Origin: Lachnospiraceae bacterium
Lineage (GTDB): Bacteria; Bacillota; Clostridia; Lachnospirales; Lachnospiraceae
DNA length: 38,773 nucleotides
Reading direction: 5' to 3'
NCBI GenBank assembly: GCA_024699645.1
Contig: JAILPE010000115.1
Location: 1-38,773 of the forward strand
Shown: positions 1-7,076 of the stretch, piece by piece
Numbering within the stretch: position 1 is the stretch's first letter
Layout of the letters: every line of letters begins with the position of its first letter
The notes under the pieces: generated by a model
The model's input: only the letters and a program-made list of their open reading frames with translations
Database searches by the model: none
What the model was told of the DNA's origin: nothing
Program-made: the position numbers and the translations under genes

Positions 1-1
1 G

Positions 2-130
2 CTGACACAGGATGGATTTAAAAAGATTATTATTACAAAGGATGCCATTGCGCCATTGTATAACGAAGATGGGGTGCTTGTGATGGGATTGTTTGATTTT
101 CTCCTTAATGAGAGTAGTCTGGAAATATAA
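2..130 (+). CDS. C-terminal fragment of a probable AAA/DUF4143-type ATP-binding protein
   Basis: An open frame enters from the left edge and ends at TAA 128-130, giving the last 42 residues of a protein. The tail has the pattern KKIIITKD, then a short acidic turn (NEDG), then MGLFDFLLNESSLEI. This resembles the end of the nuclease-like C-terminal domain in the large family of AAA ATPases with DUF4143, whose last strands commonly read 'K-ilT-D ... dGI-.mnv.DFLL'. No ATPase motif is inside the window, so the assignment rests on the tail alone. Another protein with a similar beta-helix end is possible. Confidence 0.45.
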   Translation: MTQDGFKKIIITKDAIAPLYNEDGVLVMGLFDFLLNESSLEI

Positions 131-411
131 AAAATTAGAAATGCTTTTGAATTAAAAATTTTACGACTATTGATCTAAAACTGTTGGAAGGAAATATATA
201 TAATTTTGTTAATAGTGCTTTGGATTATATCCTGAATCGTATCAATTGGAGAGGAAAAATAGGTACAAGGAAACGAAAGAAATACCTGAGATACCGGAAT
301 TAGCATTGCCGGACTTTTCGGCAGGATCGTCGGGTCAACGAGAAACTATAAAATAGGGGACTGCGTTGTTGCCGGAAAATAACATTATATTAGAGGTGGA
401 AAACACTTGTT
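131..411. other. intergenic stretch, possible decayed coding remnant
   Basis: No intact gene is seen. Overlapping open stretches without a convincing start run through about 180-350. One reads through PEIPELALPDFSAGSSGQR and stops at TAG near 354; another reads LLEGNIYNFVNSALDYILNR before it is lost. Together they look like frame-shifted remains of one gene, but this is weak. An AGAGGTGG-like ribosome binding site at about 393-400 belongs to the next gene. Confidence 0.3.
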
Positions 412-1119
412 ATGGATGTTAACATATATCATTTGATCGAGGGCGCAAAAGAGGCGAAGGGCCTAACTGTGATAATAGACGTTTTCAGAGCGTTTTCGCT
501 GGAATGTTACCTGATGGCCATGGGCGTCAGGGAAATCCGACCGGTCGGAAAGCTCGAAGAGGCGTTTGCATGGAGAGAACGCGACAAGGATTGTGTGTTG
601 ATCGGTGAACGCGGTGGCAGGATGTGCGAGGGCTTCGATTTTGGCAATTCGCCATCGACAGTGGAGGCAAAGCGCGTTAGAGGAAAGCGGGTGATCCACA
701 CCACAAGTGCAGGAACTCAGGGGATCATAAATGCAGAAAAGGCGGATGAGATCATCACCGGAAGCCTTGTGAATGCGGCGGCCGTGGCAAGGTACATAAA
801 GGGCAGACAGCCGGCCGGGGTGTCACTCGTTTGCATGGGAACAGCGGGAAAAGTAAGGAATCAGGAGGATGAGCTGTGCGCTGAATACATAAAAAGCATG
901 ATAATCGGAACGCCTATGCCTGATATCGGAGAGAGATCGAAGACCCTCCGATATAACGGGGGAGAGCACTTTTTCGACCCCGATAAACAGGAGATATAAC
1001 CGCAAAAGGACTTTTTAATGTGCATAGATTATGATAAATTTGATTTCGTCCTGAAAATTCAGAAGGATAAAGATGGCTTTGTGGCGCGGAGTGACAGAAG
1101 CATAGGGATGGTTTTGTAG
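412..1119 (+). pseudogene. 2-phosphosulfolactate phosphatase-like (ComB family), split by an in-frame stop
   Basis: The ComB family hydrolyses 2-phosphosulfolactate in coenzyme M/sulfolactate metabolism; homologues occur widely in bacteria, often with unproved substrate. Family-like blocks in the first 195 residues are VIIDVFRAFS, the GERGG...GFDFGNSP block, HTTSAGTQGI, GSLVNAAAVA and the VCMGTAGKVRNQEDELCAEYI block. TAA at 997-999 ends the frame after DPDKQEI. The same frame then runs for 39 more codons (PQKDFLMCIDYDKFDFVL...) to TAG 1117-1119. That stretch fits the expected family C terminus and would give about 235 residues, close to the usual family length. A single nonsense change in a formerly full-length gene is therefore likely; a sequencing error is the alternative. 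The 195-residue product would lack the last helix and strand. Confidence 0.7.
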
Positions 1120-1156
1120 TCCGGAGTGACTGAATGATAAGGATAGTTTTATAGTC
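1087..1156. repeat. two tandem copies of a 35-bp imperfect repeat
   Basis: Copy 1 (1087-1121) and copy 2 (1122-1156) both begin CGGAGTGAC and end TTTTxTAGTC. They match at 29 of 35 positions by eye. Copy 1 contains the last codons and TAG of the extended ComB-like frame, so the present tail of that frame comes from repeat sequence. Confidence 0.75.
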
Positions 1157-1202
1157 GGGGCTCACAAATAATTATAAAATTGTAAGGTAAAGGAGTATAA
1201 GG

Positions 1203-2000
1203 ATGAGAAAAGCATTGACGATCGCCGGCTCTGATTCCGGCGGAGGAGCCGGTATTCAGGCAGACATAAAAACGATGACCATGAACGGTGTGTACGCGAT
1301 GAGCGCGATAACCGCACTGACAGCGCAAAACACCATGGGAGTGACGGGAATTATGGAAGTTACTCCGCAGTTCCTTGCGAAACAACTTGATGCAGTGTTT
1401 GAGGATATATTCCCCGATGCGGTTAAGATAGGCATGGTCTCTTCTTCAGCACTGATCGAGGTGATAGCTGATAAGCTGGATCAATATAAACCGTCCAATA
1501 TCGTAGTTGATCCGGTTATGGTGGCAACGAGCGGTGCACGTCTTATTGAGGAGTCTGCTGTCGAATCACTCAAAAACCGTCTTCTTCCGATCGCAACCTT
1601 GATAACGCCCAATATCCCCGAGACAGAGATACTTACGGGAATGACCATCAACGACGAAGCGGCCATGGAAGACGCGGCTAAGGCGCTTTATGAGCGTTAT
1701 GGATGTGCCGCACTTGTAAAGGGCGGCCACAGGATCAATGACGCAAATGACGTCCTCTATGATGGAAAAGGCGCGGGAGCTGTGTGGTTCAGAGGCAGGA
1801 AGATCGACAATCCCAATACTCACGGAACAGGCTGCACGCTTTCGAGTGCTATAGCCTCGAATCTGGCAAAGGGCTGTTCACTTGCCATGTCGGTCGACAA
1901 CGCAAAAGCGTACCTTTCGGGGGCGCTTGCCGCAATGCTCGATCTCGGCAAGGGTTCGGGACCCCTTGCACACAACTTTGCACTGATGAAAGACGACTGA
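1203..2000 (+). CDS. thiD: hydroxymethylpyrimidine / phosphomethylpyrimidine kinase
   Basis: ThiD phosphorylates 4-amino-5-hydroxymethyl-2-methylpyrimidine and its monophosphate to the diphosphate used in thiamine synthesis. It is cytoplasmic and belongs to the ribokinase fold. The 265-residue protein has the typical length. It starts with AGSDSGGGAGIQADIKT (pyrimidine-binding glycine-rich loop), then GVYAMSAITALTAQNT, DPVMVATSGARL, TPNIPE and the C-terminal anion-hole block NTHGTGCTLSSAIA, which carries the catalytic Asp/Cys-region pattern of the family. The ATG at 1203 follows AAAGGAG about 8 bases upstream. No other thiamine gene lies next to it, so it appears to be transcribed alone or with the interrupted gene before it. 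Confidence 0.95.
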   Translation: MRKALTIAGSDSGGGAGIQADIKTMTMNGVYAMSAITALTAQNTMGVTGIMEVTPQFLAKQLDAVFEDIFPDAVKIGMVSSSALIEVIADKLDQYKPSNIVVDPVMVATSGARLIEESAVESLKNRLLPIATLITPNIPETEILTGMTINDEAAMEDAAKALYERYGCAALVKGGHRINDANDVLYDGKGAGAVWFRGRKIDNPNTHGTGCTLSSAIASNLAKGCSLAMSVDNAKAYLSGALAAMLDLGKGSGPLAHNFALMKDD

Positions 2001-2008
2001 ATAACTTG

Positions 2009-2033
2009 GCAATTCAGCAACCGGGTGAATTGC
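2009..2033 (+). other. stem-loop after thiD
   Basis: GCAATTCA (2009-2016) can pair with TGAATTGC (2026-2033) around a 9-base loop. A CTTTTTT run lies about 25 bases further on, too distant for a typical intrinsic terminator. It may be a weak terminator or RNA 3' end of thiD. Confidence 0.35.
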
Positions 2034-2147
2034 GAGGATGAGAAAAATAAAAAACCTTTTTTGGAACCGATTGATTTTAAGTGTCGTCTATTGGGCATAA
2101 GGGGAGATAAAAACTTTCAATCCGGGCATCTGAGAAAGGAACGGCTT

Positions 2148-3812
2148 ATGAAGAAAATAATCACATTATTACTTGCTTTGACGATGATATTTGCAATCGT
2201 CGGTTGCTCAAGTGAAGAAAATAAGGAAGACGATGTGGATATATACATTGACGCATCGGATACGACCTCATCAGGAACGACCTCATCAGGAACGACCTCA
2301 TTAGGAACGACCTCATCGGATACGACCTCATCAGGAACGACCTCATCGGGGAGATCTGCGGAGAAAAAGTCGGATGCTTCGACAGGAGTGACCGGTGAAA
2401 TAAAGAACGGCGGCAGTTATAGCAGCAAAGCCACTGATACAGAGACTTCCGGAGACGCGGGCTACGAATCGGAAACAATCGGGGGAGACGCGGGCTACAA
2501 ATCGGAAGCAATCGGGGGAGACGCAGGCTACACAATCGATGAGGCCAAAGCAGACGCTGTCTACAAAAAAGAAGCGGCACTCGCAGAAGCGAGCCGTGAA
2601 AAGTGGGCAGGCGGGCCGGCATATGAGGAAAGCGAAGCTTATTCAACTGACGAATATCTTGGTCCCTCTGCGATGTCCGATCCTTATGGATCTATAGCAA
2701 TCGATGATCCGCACGAACCCATAGTGATTGACGATCCGTACGAACCCATAGTGATCGACGACCCGTACCTTGGCTATCAAATAAGCTCGGGACTTCTCAC
2801 AGCAGGTGAGTGGAACGATAATAAGAATTTTTATTTTATCCAAAATCTTCTTAACAACGGTCAGAGTTATAACTACAGTGAATTTTTCAAAAAATGGGGA
2901 CTTGCTCCTTTTACAAGGATCGTTGTAAAGTGTACCGCATCCGGCGCACCTGCTGCAGGAGCGCATGTTACGGTAACAACCGCTTCGGGCAGCGCAATAT
3001 ATGAAGGTGTCACGGACCATGAAGGAATGTGCTACGTGTACTATTCTCTGCTCGACACAAATGCGGCACCCGCCCGGGTCACAGTTAATTATGAGTCGGC
3101 CAAACAGGTTTCCGACATAACGCCCATACAGCTTACCGGCGAAGAAAACGTGGAATTCACGTTTGCGGATCAATCGCAAAAAACCAAGAAGCTTGATCTG
3201 ATGTTGACGATCGACACAACGGGCTCGATGGGAGATGAGATAAGGTATCTTCAGAAAGAGCTTGAAAACGTTATAACACGCGTACAGAACGATTGCGGAA
3301 ACATCCCCGTCAGACTTAGCGTAAACTTTTACAGAGATCACGGCGACGCATATGTGGTAAAGCCCTACGAGTTCACAACTGACATCAACAGCGCACTTGC
3401 GAGCCTTGCCCGCGAATATGCCGATGGCGGCGGAGATTACGAGGAAGCTGTCGAGCTTGCACTCGCAAATTCTGTGGATGAGCACGACTGGGAAGAAGAC
3501 AGTGTCAAACTCCTCTTTCTGGTTCTTGACGCACCGCCCCATAACAATGAAGCAAACTGTAAATCGCTTCAAAGGAGCATTATGAATGCTTCGGAGAAGG
3601 GCATCAGGATCATCCCCGTTGCTTCAAGCGGCGTGGACAAGGATACGGAATTCCTTTTGAGAGCATTCGCAATGACAACCGGAGGAACATATACGTTCCT
3701 GACCGATGACAGCGGAATCGGCGGGTCTCATATTGAACCCACGGTAGGGGATTACGAAGTTGAACACCTCAACGACATGCTTGTCCGCATAATCAAGGAG
3801 TATATCGGATAA
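2148..3812 (+). CDS. repeat-rich lipoprotein with von Willebrand factor A domain
   Basis: The ATG at 2148 follows AAAGGA and opens a lipoprotein signal peptide: KK, a hydrophobic core, then a lipobox AIVGC at about residues 18-22, so the mature protein should be anchored by Cys on the outer face of the membrane. An in-frame ATG-less extension upstream is not needed. Next come low-complexity stretches: six TTSxx units, an 11-residue GDAGY unit repeated about 2.5 times, and EPIVIDDPY units. A carboxypeptidase-regulatory/CnaB-like sandwich (about 255-345) precedes a vWA domain from about residue 350 whose MIDAS-type motif is D356-T-T358-G-S360, a DxTxS variant of the usual DxSxS. The vWA family binds metal and protein ligands. 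The ligand here is unknown. Total 554 residues. The hydrophilic repeats probably form a stalk through the cell wall. Confidence 0.8.
   Translation: MKKIITLLLALTMIFAIVGCSSEENKEDDVDIYIDASDTTSSGTTSSGTTSLGTTSSDTTSSGTTSSGRSAEKKSDASTGVTGEIKNGGSYSSKATDTETSGDAGYESETIGGDAGYKSEAIGGDAGYTIDEAKADAVYKKEAALAEASREKWAGGPAYEESEAYSTDEYLGPSAMSDPYGSIAIDDPHEPIVIDDPYEPIVIDDPYLGYQISSGLLTAGEWNDNKNFYFIQNLLNNGQSYNYSEFFKKWGLAPFTRIVVKCTASGAPAAGAHVTVTTASGSAIYEGVTDHEGMCYVYYSLLDTNAAPARVTVNYESAKQVSDITPIQLTGEENVEFTFADQSQKTKKLDLMLTIDTTGSMGDEIRYLQKELENVITRVQNDCGNIPVRLSVNFYRDHGDAYVVKPYEFTTDINSALASLAREYADGGGDYEEAVELALANSVDEHDWEEDSVKLLFLVLDAPPHNNEANCKSLQRSIMNASEKGIRIIPVASSGVDKDTEFLLRAFAMTTGGTYTFLTDDSGIGGSHIEPTVGDYEVEHLNDMLVRIIKEYIG
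2262..2351 (+). repeat. six tandem 15-bp units coding for TTS-rich stalk
   Basis: The unit ACGACCTCATCAGGA is repeated six times with few changes (units start at 2262, 2277, 2292, 2307, 2322 and 2337). It codes TTSSG/TTSLG/TTSSD. Near-identical DNA suggests recent copy-number change by slippage. Confidence 0.9.
2451..2533 (+). repeat. 33-bp tandem repeat in the lipoprotein gene
   Basis: Two full units (2451-2483 and 2484-2516) and a partial third begin GGAGACGCGGGCTAC. They code an 11-residue unit starting GDAGY. A further 27-bp type repeat (EPIVIDDPY) lies at about 2706-2768. Confidence 0.8.
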
Positions 3813-3822
3813 TACAAGTAGC

Positions 3823-3938
3823 AAAAAGGCCGTGCAAGACCGTGTGTATATGGAAGAGCTGTGAGGCAAGTCGATTTGCCGAACAATAACGCTTATGTTC
3901 CAAACGATACACATAGTTGCCTGCACGGCCTGTTTTTT
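3823..3938 (+). terminator. long branched hairpin ending in a T-run
   Basis: GGCCGTGCA (3828-3836) pairs perfectly with TGCACGGCC (3922-3930), flanked by AAAAA on the left and TGTTTTTT on the right. The 85-base interior is also structured: TGTGTAT (3843-3849) with ATACACA (3907-3913), TGGAA (3851-3855) with TTCCA (3898-3902), GGCAA (3865-3869) with TTGCC (3876-3880), and a bulged hairpin at 3882-3899. It can end transcription of the lipoprotein gene. The size and branching go beyond a simple terminator, so a small RNA or a MITE-like palindromic element is possible. Confidence 0.65.
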
Positions 3939-3945
3939 GTATAAT
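3917..3945 (+). promoter_or_regulatory. probable fprA promoter inside the terminator arm
   Basis: A perfect -10 TATAAT lies at 3940-3945, with TTGCCT (3917-3922) 17 bp upstream as a weak -35. Transcription would start near 3952, giving a leader of about 60 bases before fprA. The -35 falls in the right arm of the long hairpin. Confidence 0.5.
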
Positions 3946-4009
3946 AGTAGCTGCTTTTGCAGTACGCGGCCGATTGCCGTTAGACAGCAAAAAGCCACGA
4001 GGAGGAAAT

Positions 4010-5179
4010 ATGAAGATTACAGATAACATTGTCTATGTAGGCGTTAACGACCACAAGCTTGACCTTTTTGAAGGCCAGTATACTATACCGAACGGAATGG
4101 CGTACAATTCGTATGTGATCCTTGATGAAAAGATCGCGGTCATGGATTCCGTTGACGGAGGTTTTACAAAGGAGTGGTTTGAGAATCTTGACGGGGCACT
4201 CGGGGACAGAAAGCCTGATTTTCTTGTGGTTCAGCATATGGAGCCGGATCACAGCGCAAATATAGTTAATTTCCTTGAACGATATCCCGATGCGAAGATG
4301 GTTTCGTCGGCCAAGTCGTTTACGATGATGAAGAATTTCTTCGGAAATGATTTTGAGGACAGAAGAGTTGTTGTGGCTGAAAACGACACACTCGTTCTCG
4401 GAAAGCATGTACTCAGATTTATCACAGCGCCTATGGTACATTGGCCGGAAGTGATCTTCACCTACGATGAGACCGATAAAGTTATCTTTACGGCAGATGC
4501 ATTCGGAAAATTTGGGGCGCTTGACGTTGAAGATGATGATTGGGCGTGTGAGGCAAGAAGATATTACTTCGGAATAGTAGGCAAATACGGAATGCAGGTC
4601 CAAAAAGTCCTTGAGAAGGTTGCAAAACTTGAAGTAAAGGCTATCTGCCCGCTCCACGGACCGGTGCTTGATAAGAATCTTGATTATTATCTCGGACTTT
4701 ATGATACATGGTCGTCATATGGGGTTGAAACAGAAGGGATACTTATCAATTTCACTTCTGTCTATGGACATACGAGGAAAGCCGTAAATACGCTGGCTGA
4801 CAAACTGCTTGAATACGGATGCCCGAAGGTTGTTGTGAACGATCTTGCGCGTTCTGATATGGCAGAGTGCGTTGAGGATGCTTTCAGGTACGGAAAGATG
4901 GTGCTTGCGACCACGACATATAACGGCGAGATATTCCCGTTTATGAGAGAATTTATTAATGAACTTACGGAACGCGGCTACAAAAACAGAACGCTCGCCA
5001 CTATTGAGAACGGGTCATGGGCGCCGATGGCAACAAAAATCATAAAGAAGATGTTTGAAAACTCGAAAGACATCACATTCGCAGAGAATAATGTCTCAAT
5101 CCTTTCTGCGATGAATGAAGCGAATGAAGAGCAGATTGATGCACTTGCACAGGAACTGTGCAGTGAATATGAGGTCTGA
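4010..5179 (+). CDS. fprA: flavodiiron protein (FprA family O2/NO reductase)
   Basis: Flavodiiron proteins reduce O2 to water and/or NO to N2O in the cytoplasm of anaerobes, taking electrons from rubredoxin or a related donor. The 389-residue protein has the usual two domains. The metallo-beta-lactamase-like part has the diiron ligand set H76-x-E78-x-D80-H81, H144 (VHWPEV), D163 (DAFGKFG) and H216 (PLHGPV). A flavodoxin-like part begins about residue 245 with an FMN-phosphate loop of the form TSVYGHT, followed by the TTTYNGEIFP and NGSWAP loops. The ATG at 4010 is preceded by AGGAGG at good spacing; an in-frame upstream extension lacks one. The gene stands alone behind its own promoter. No rubredoxin gene is adjacent and no rubredoxin domain is fused at the C terminus. 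Confidence 0.93.
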   Translation: MKITDNIVYVGVNDHKLDLFEGQYTIPNGMAYNSYVILDEKIAVMDSVDGGFTKEWFENLDGALGDRKPDFLVVQHMEPDHSANIVNFLERYPDAKMVSSAKSFTMMKNFFGNDFEDRRVVVAENDTLVLGKHVLRFITAPMVHWPEVIFTYDETDKVIFTADAFGKFGALDVEDDDWACEARRYYFGIVGKYGMQVQKVLEKVAKLEVKAICPLHGPVLDKNLDYYLGLYDTWSSYGVETEGILINFTSVYGHTRKAVNTLADKLLEYGCPKVVVNDLARSDMAECVEDAFRYGKMVLATTTYNGEIFPFMREFINELTERGYKNRTLATIENGSWAPMATKIIKKMFENSKDITFAENNVSILSAMNEANEEQIDALAQELCSEYEV

Positions 5180-5254
5180 ATCCCCGGATACTGAAACATT
5201 CGGGTGCTGAATCCCCGGATATTGAAACATTCGGACACTGAATCACCCGGACAG
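5177..5254. repeat. 31-bp tandem repeat starting at the fprA stop codon
   Basis: Unit 1 (5177-5207) and unit 2 (5208-5238) both begin TGAATCCCCGGATA and contain TGAAACATTCGG. A truncated third copy (5239-5254) begins TGAATCACCCGG. The first unit includes the fprA TGA, so each unit repeats that stop. Confidence 0.8.
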
Positions 5255-5260
5255 AAAAAA

Positions 5261-5294
5261 ATCGATATACTCACTTTCCTGTGAGTATATCGAT
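5261..5294 (-). terminator. intrinsic terminator of the STAS gene
   Basis: ATCGATATACTCAC (5261-5274) and GTGAGTATATCGAT (5281-5294) form a perfect 14-bp stem with a 6-base loop. Read on the minus strand it is followed by TTTTTTT, so it ends the STAS transcript. It may also act on fprA read-through. Confidence 0.85.
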
Positions 5295-5303
5295 GAATCC
5301 GAC

Positions 5304-5603
5304 TTATTCGATCGTGAGTATATCAATGAATCCGGTAAGTTCGAGAACTTCCATGATATCCTTGTTTACATTGCGAAGTACCATTGAACCCTTTATGGAA
5401 TTATAATATTTCTGCGCTCCGAGAAGTACTCTTAAACCTGCGGAAGAAACATATTCAAGTGTGGCAAGATCAAGGATAAGGTCCTTGGCGGTACCTTCCA
5501 AACTCTTGATCTTAGCTTCGAGGGCAGGAGCTGTAGTAGTGTCGAGTCTTCCCTCGACAATAAGCACATTCGCAGCACCTTCAATCTTCTCAGTAATGTT
5601 CAT
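5304..5603 (-). CDS. STAS-domain anti-sigma factor antagonist
   Basis: A 99-residue single-domain STAS protein of the SpoIIAA/RsbV type. Such proteins bind a serine-kinase anti-sigma factor and release its sigma factor; phosphorylation of a conserved Ser switches binding off. Visible features are the N-terminal strand with VEGRLDTTTAPALEAKI, the strand LILDLATLEYVSSAGLRVL with the candidate phospho-site at Ser53-Ser54, and the C-terminal part MVLRNVNKDIMEVLELTGF. AGG-containing purine-rich sequence precedes the ATG. No anti-sigma kinase or sigma gene is adjacent, so its partner lies elsewhere. Its leader is about 230 bases long and repeat-rich. Confidence 0.9.
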   Translation of the reverse strand: MNITEKIEGAANVLIVEGRLDTTTAPALEAKIKSLEGTAKDLILDLATLEYVSSAGLRVLLGAQKYYNSIKGSMVLRNVNKDIMEVLELTGFIDILTIE

Positions 5604-5698
5604 TTTGCTGACCTATCCTTCCTATTTTATTGTTTTTCTATATCTATGTATTTATTTCTTGCATAAAAAACCATTAACAAAACCAGTGAAAAAAACTA

Positions 5699-5757
5699 AC
5701 AAAAATTCCTGACAAAAACTATTAACAAAAATCACTTACAAAAATTCCTGACAAAAA
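5699..5757. repeat. direct repeats in the STAS-gene leader
   Basis: The 20-mer ACAAAAATTCCTGACAAAAA occurs at 5699-5718 and 5738-5757. Related shorter ACAAAAA or AACAAAA motifs recur about every 13-20 bp from about 5675 to 5790. On the transcribed strand these read TTTTTGT and would give an unstructured U-rich leader. Confidence 0.75.
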
Positions 5758-5837
5758 TCTTTAACAAATACCACGGACGAAAACCATTTACAAAAAGCAT
5801 TAATGAATTACATGTGTTTTGGAATAACGCTCTTCAT

Positions 5838-5867
5838 ATTATACTACACCGCGACAAGGTGTGTAAA
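5838..5867 (-). promoter_or_regulatory. probable sigma-A promoter of the STAS gene
   Basis: On the minus strand, TTTACA (complement of 5862-5867) and TATAAT (complement of 5838-5843) are 18 bp apart. Transcription would start near 5831 and run about 230 bases before the ATG at 5603. Confidence 0.6.
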
Positions 5868-5888
5868 GTGGTGTATATGTATCATTTA

Positions 5889-5923
5889 TGCATCGTTTAT
5901 GCATGAACGCTGTAAACGATGCA
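5889..5923. other. 10-bp inverted repeat between thyX and the STAS gene
   Basis: TGCATCGTTT (5889-5898) pairs with AAACGATGCA (5914-5923) around a 15-base loop. There is no T-run on either side, so it is not a clear terminator. It could mark the 3' end of the thyX RNA or bind a protein upstream of the STAS promoter. Confidence 0.4.
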
Positions 5924-5976
5924 CCTGATGATGAGTGCCTGTACAGTCATTATAAGAGAAAATTTCCATGAATGAC

Positions 5977-6666
5977 TTACTGCTCTTTTTTGGGTTTTCT
6001 GCCGCATGAATTCTTTTCGGGACAATAGCCGAGAACTTCGCACTTCGGAGAAAAGAGATTAAGTGAAGCGTCGGTTGTCAGTGTTTTCCACTCCTCCGAA
6101 TAACTGCTCAGAGCAGTGACAATATCATTGAAAAGCTGACGGAATTCCCACCAGGCACGCGTGCACATGCGCTGCCTGCTCATATCGCTGAGGTTGCGAA
6201 GGTTGGTGCGAAGAACAACCTTTGTCGTCATACATAAAGGAAGTACCATTGACGAATCTTCTCTGGGAATGCCGAGTGTGTCAAGCTTGAGCAATGCGTT
6301 TTTGATGACATCGATCGTGCTGTTATAGACATCGAGAGCCTCGGGATTGGCCTTTACTTTTGCGGGGGTGACATATTCGAAACCGTGTTCGTAATCGATA
6401 TAGCGGGTGGAAGCCTGTAATCTCGTGGGAGCACCGCCTATGTGCGTGTAAAGCTCGCGGATCACTTTTGCACTATAGCCGTCGATTACCATGTAAACCT
6501 GAGGGTATTCGAGTACACGCCCATGATTTGTCTTGACACATTCCAATCCTCTTTTGTAATTCTTTTCGGGGTCAGATGTGTTGCTGTTGTAGCAGATTCC
6601 GGATTCCATACCCATAAGGGTTATGGGATTTTTTGTCGTTAGATCCTGAATGGTGATCGTTCCCAT
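5977..6666 (-). CDS. thyX: FAD-dependent thymidylate synthase
   Basis: ThyX makes dTMP from dUMP with methylenetetrahydrofolate, FAD and NADPH, without releasing dihydrofolate. The 229-residue protein has the ThyX layout. The first part includes NHGRVLEYPQVYMVIDGYSA. The nucleotide/FAD region is THIGGAPTRLQASTRYIDY, the form seen in clostridial ThyX and divergent from the textbook RHRxxSxxxxSxR signature. Further on are PREDSSMVLPLCMTTK, the conserved C-terminal NLRNLSDMSRQRMCTRA block, and a Cys-rich end (KCEVLGYCPEKNSCGRKPKK). The ATG at 6666 is preceded on the minus strand by AAGGAG at about 8 bases. A plain TATAAT lies about 85 bases upstream. Confidence 0.92.
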   Translation of the reverse strand: MGTITIQDLTTKNPITLMGMESGICYNSNTSDPEKNYKRGLECVKTNHGRVLEYPQVYMVIDGYSAKVIRELYTHIGGAPTRLQASTRYIDYEHGFEYVTPAKVKANPEALDVYNSTIDVIKNALLKLDTLGIPREDSSMVLPLCMTTKVVLRTNLRNLSDMSRQRMCTRAWWEFRQLFNDIVTALSSYSEEWKTLTTDASLNLFSPKCEVLGYCPEKNSCGRKPKKEQ

Positions 6667-6994
6667 GATGACGCTCCTTGTAGCTGAATTATGATCCCTG
6701 CAGAGTAAAATATAAATGAAAATATTCTACAGATAAGGAATGAGACAATTATATCATAAGAAGTAATCATGGAAAAGGCAGGTACTGAAAATAATCCAAT
6801 TCGAAAACAAATAGCAAAATGTAACCAATTGGAAAATGTGGAATATTATTAACAAAATAAAATATTCAGACTAAATATTTGCTAAAATGAAAGCGCACAA
6901 ATTGCATATCAGGGAGTTACAAAACACAATTCACGTTCACAACACAAAAAATGAAATATTACTAAATTATTCTCACGATATAAAAAAAAATACG

Positions 6995-7023
6995 TTTACA
7001 AAACAAATAAAATGGGTTAAAAT
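6995..7023 (+). promoter_or_regulatory. probable sigma-A promoter of the giant F1-like operon
   Basis: TTTACA (6995-7000) and TAAAAT (7018-7023) are separated by the optimal 17 bp. A-rich DNA just upstream (6981-6992) could act as an UP element. Transcription would start near 7030, so the in-frame ATG at 7029 would have no leader or ribosome binding site. This supports the start at 7128. Confidence 0.7.
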
Positions 7024-7040
7024 GACGAATGGGTATCTGG

Positions 7041-7076
7041 GCAGCGCGAATTGAATATATTTCTCGCATTGGCTGC
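7041..7076 (+). other. leader stem-loop of the giant operon
   Basis: GCAGC-GCGA (7041-7049) can pair with TCGC (7064-7067) and GCTGC (7072-7076), with a 4-base bulge on the right side. It lies within the roughly 100-base leader. No known riboswitch class was recognised in it. Confidence 0.35.

Larger units (their letters stand above)
5604..5976. other. 373-bp intergenic region: repetitive leader, promoter and stem-loop
   Basis: It contains the long A/C-rich (T/G-rich on the minus strand) leader of the STAS gene, its promoter at 5838-5867 and a 10-bp stem-loop at 5889-5923. No open frame in it looks coding. Confidence 0.6.

Noticed and set aside
2025-2147. Longer start for the vWA lipoprotein
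   Set aside because: It would bury the lipoprotein signal peptide; ATG 2148 has a ribosome binding site and an ideal lipobox.
5949-5954. Second minus-strand TATAAT just beyond the 3' end of thyX, as an alternative STAS promoter
   Set aside because: No acceptable -35 lies 16-18 bp upstream; the site at 5838-5867 is much better.
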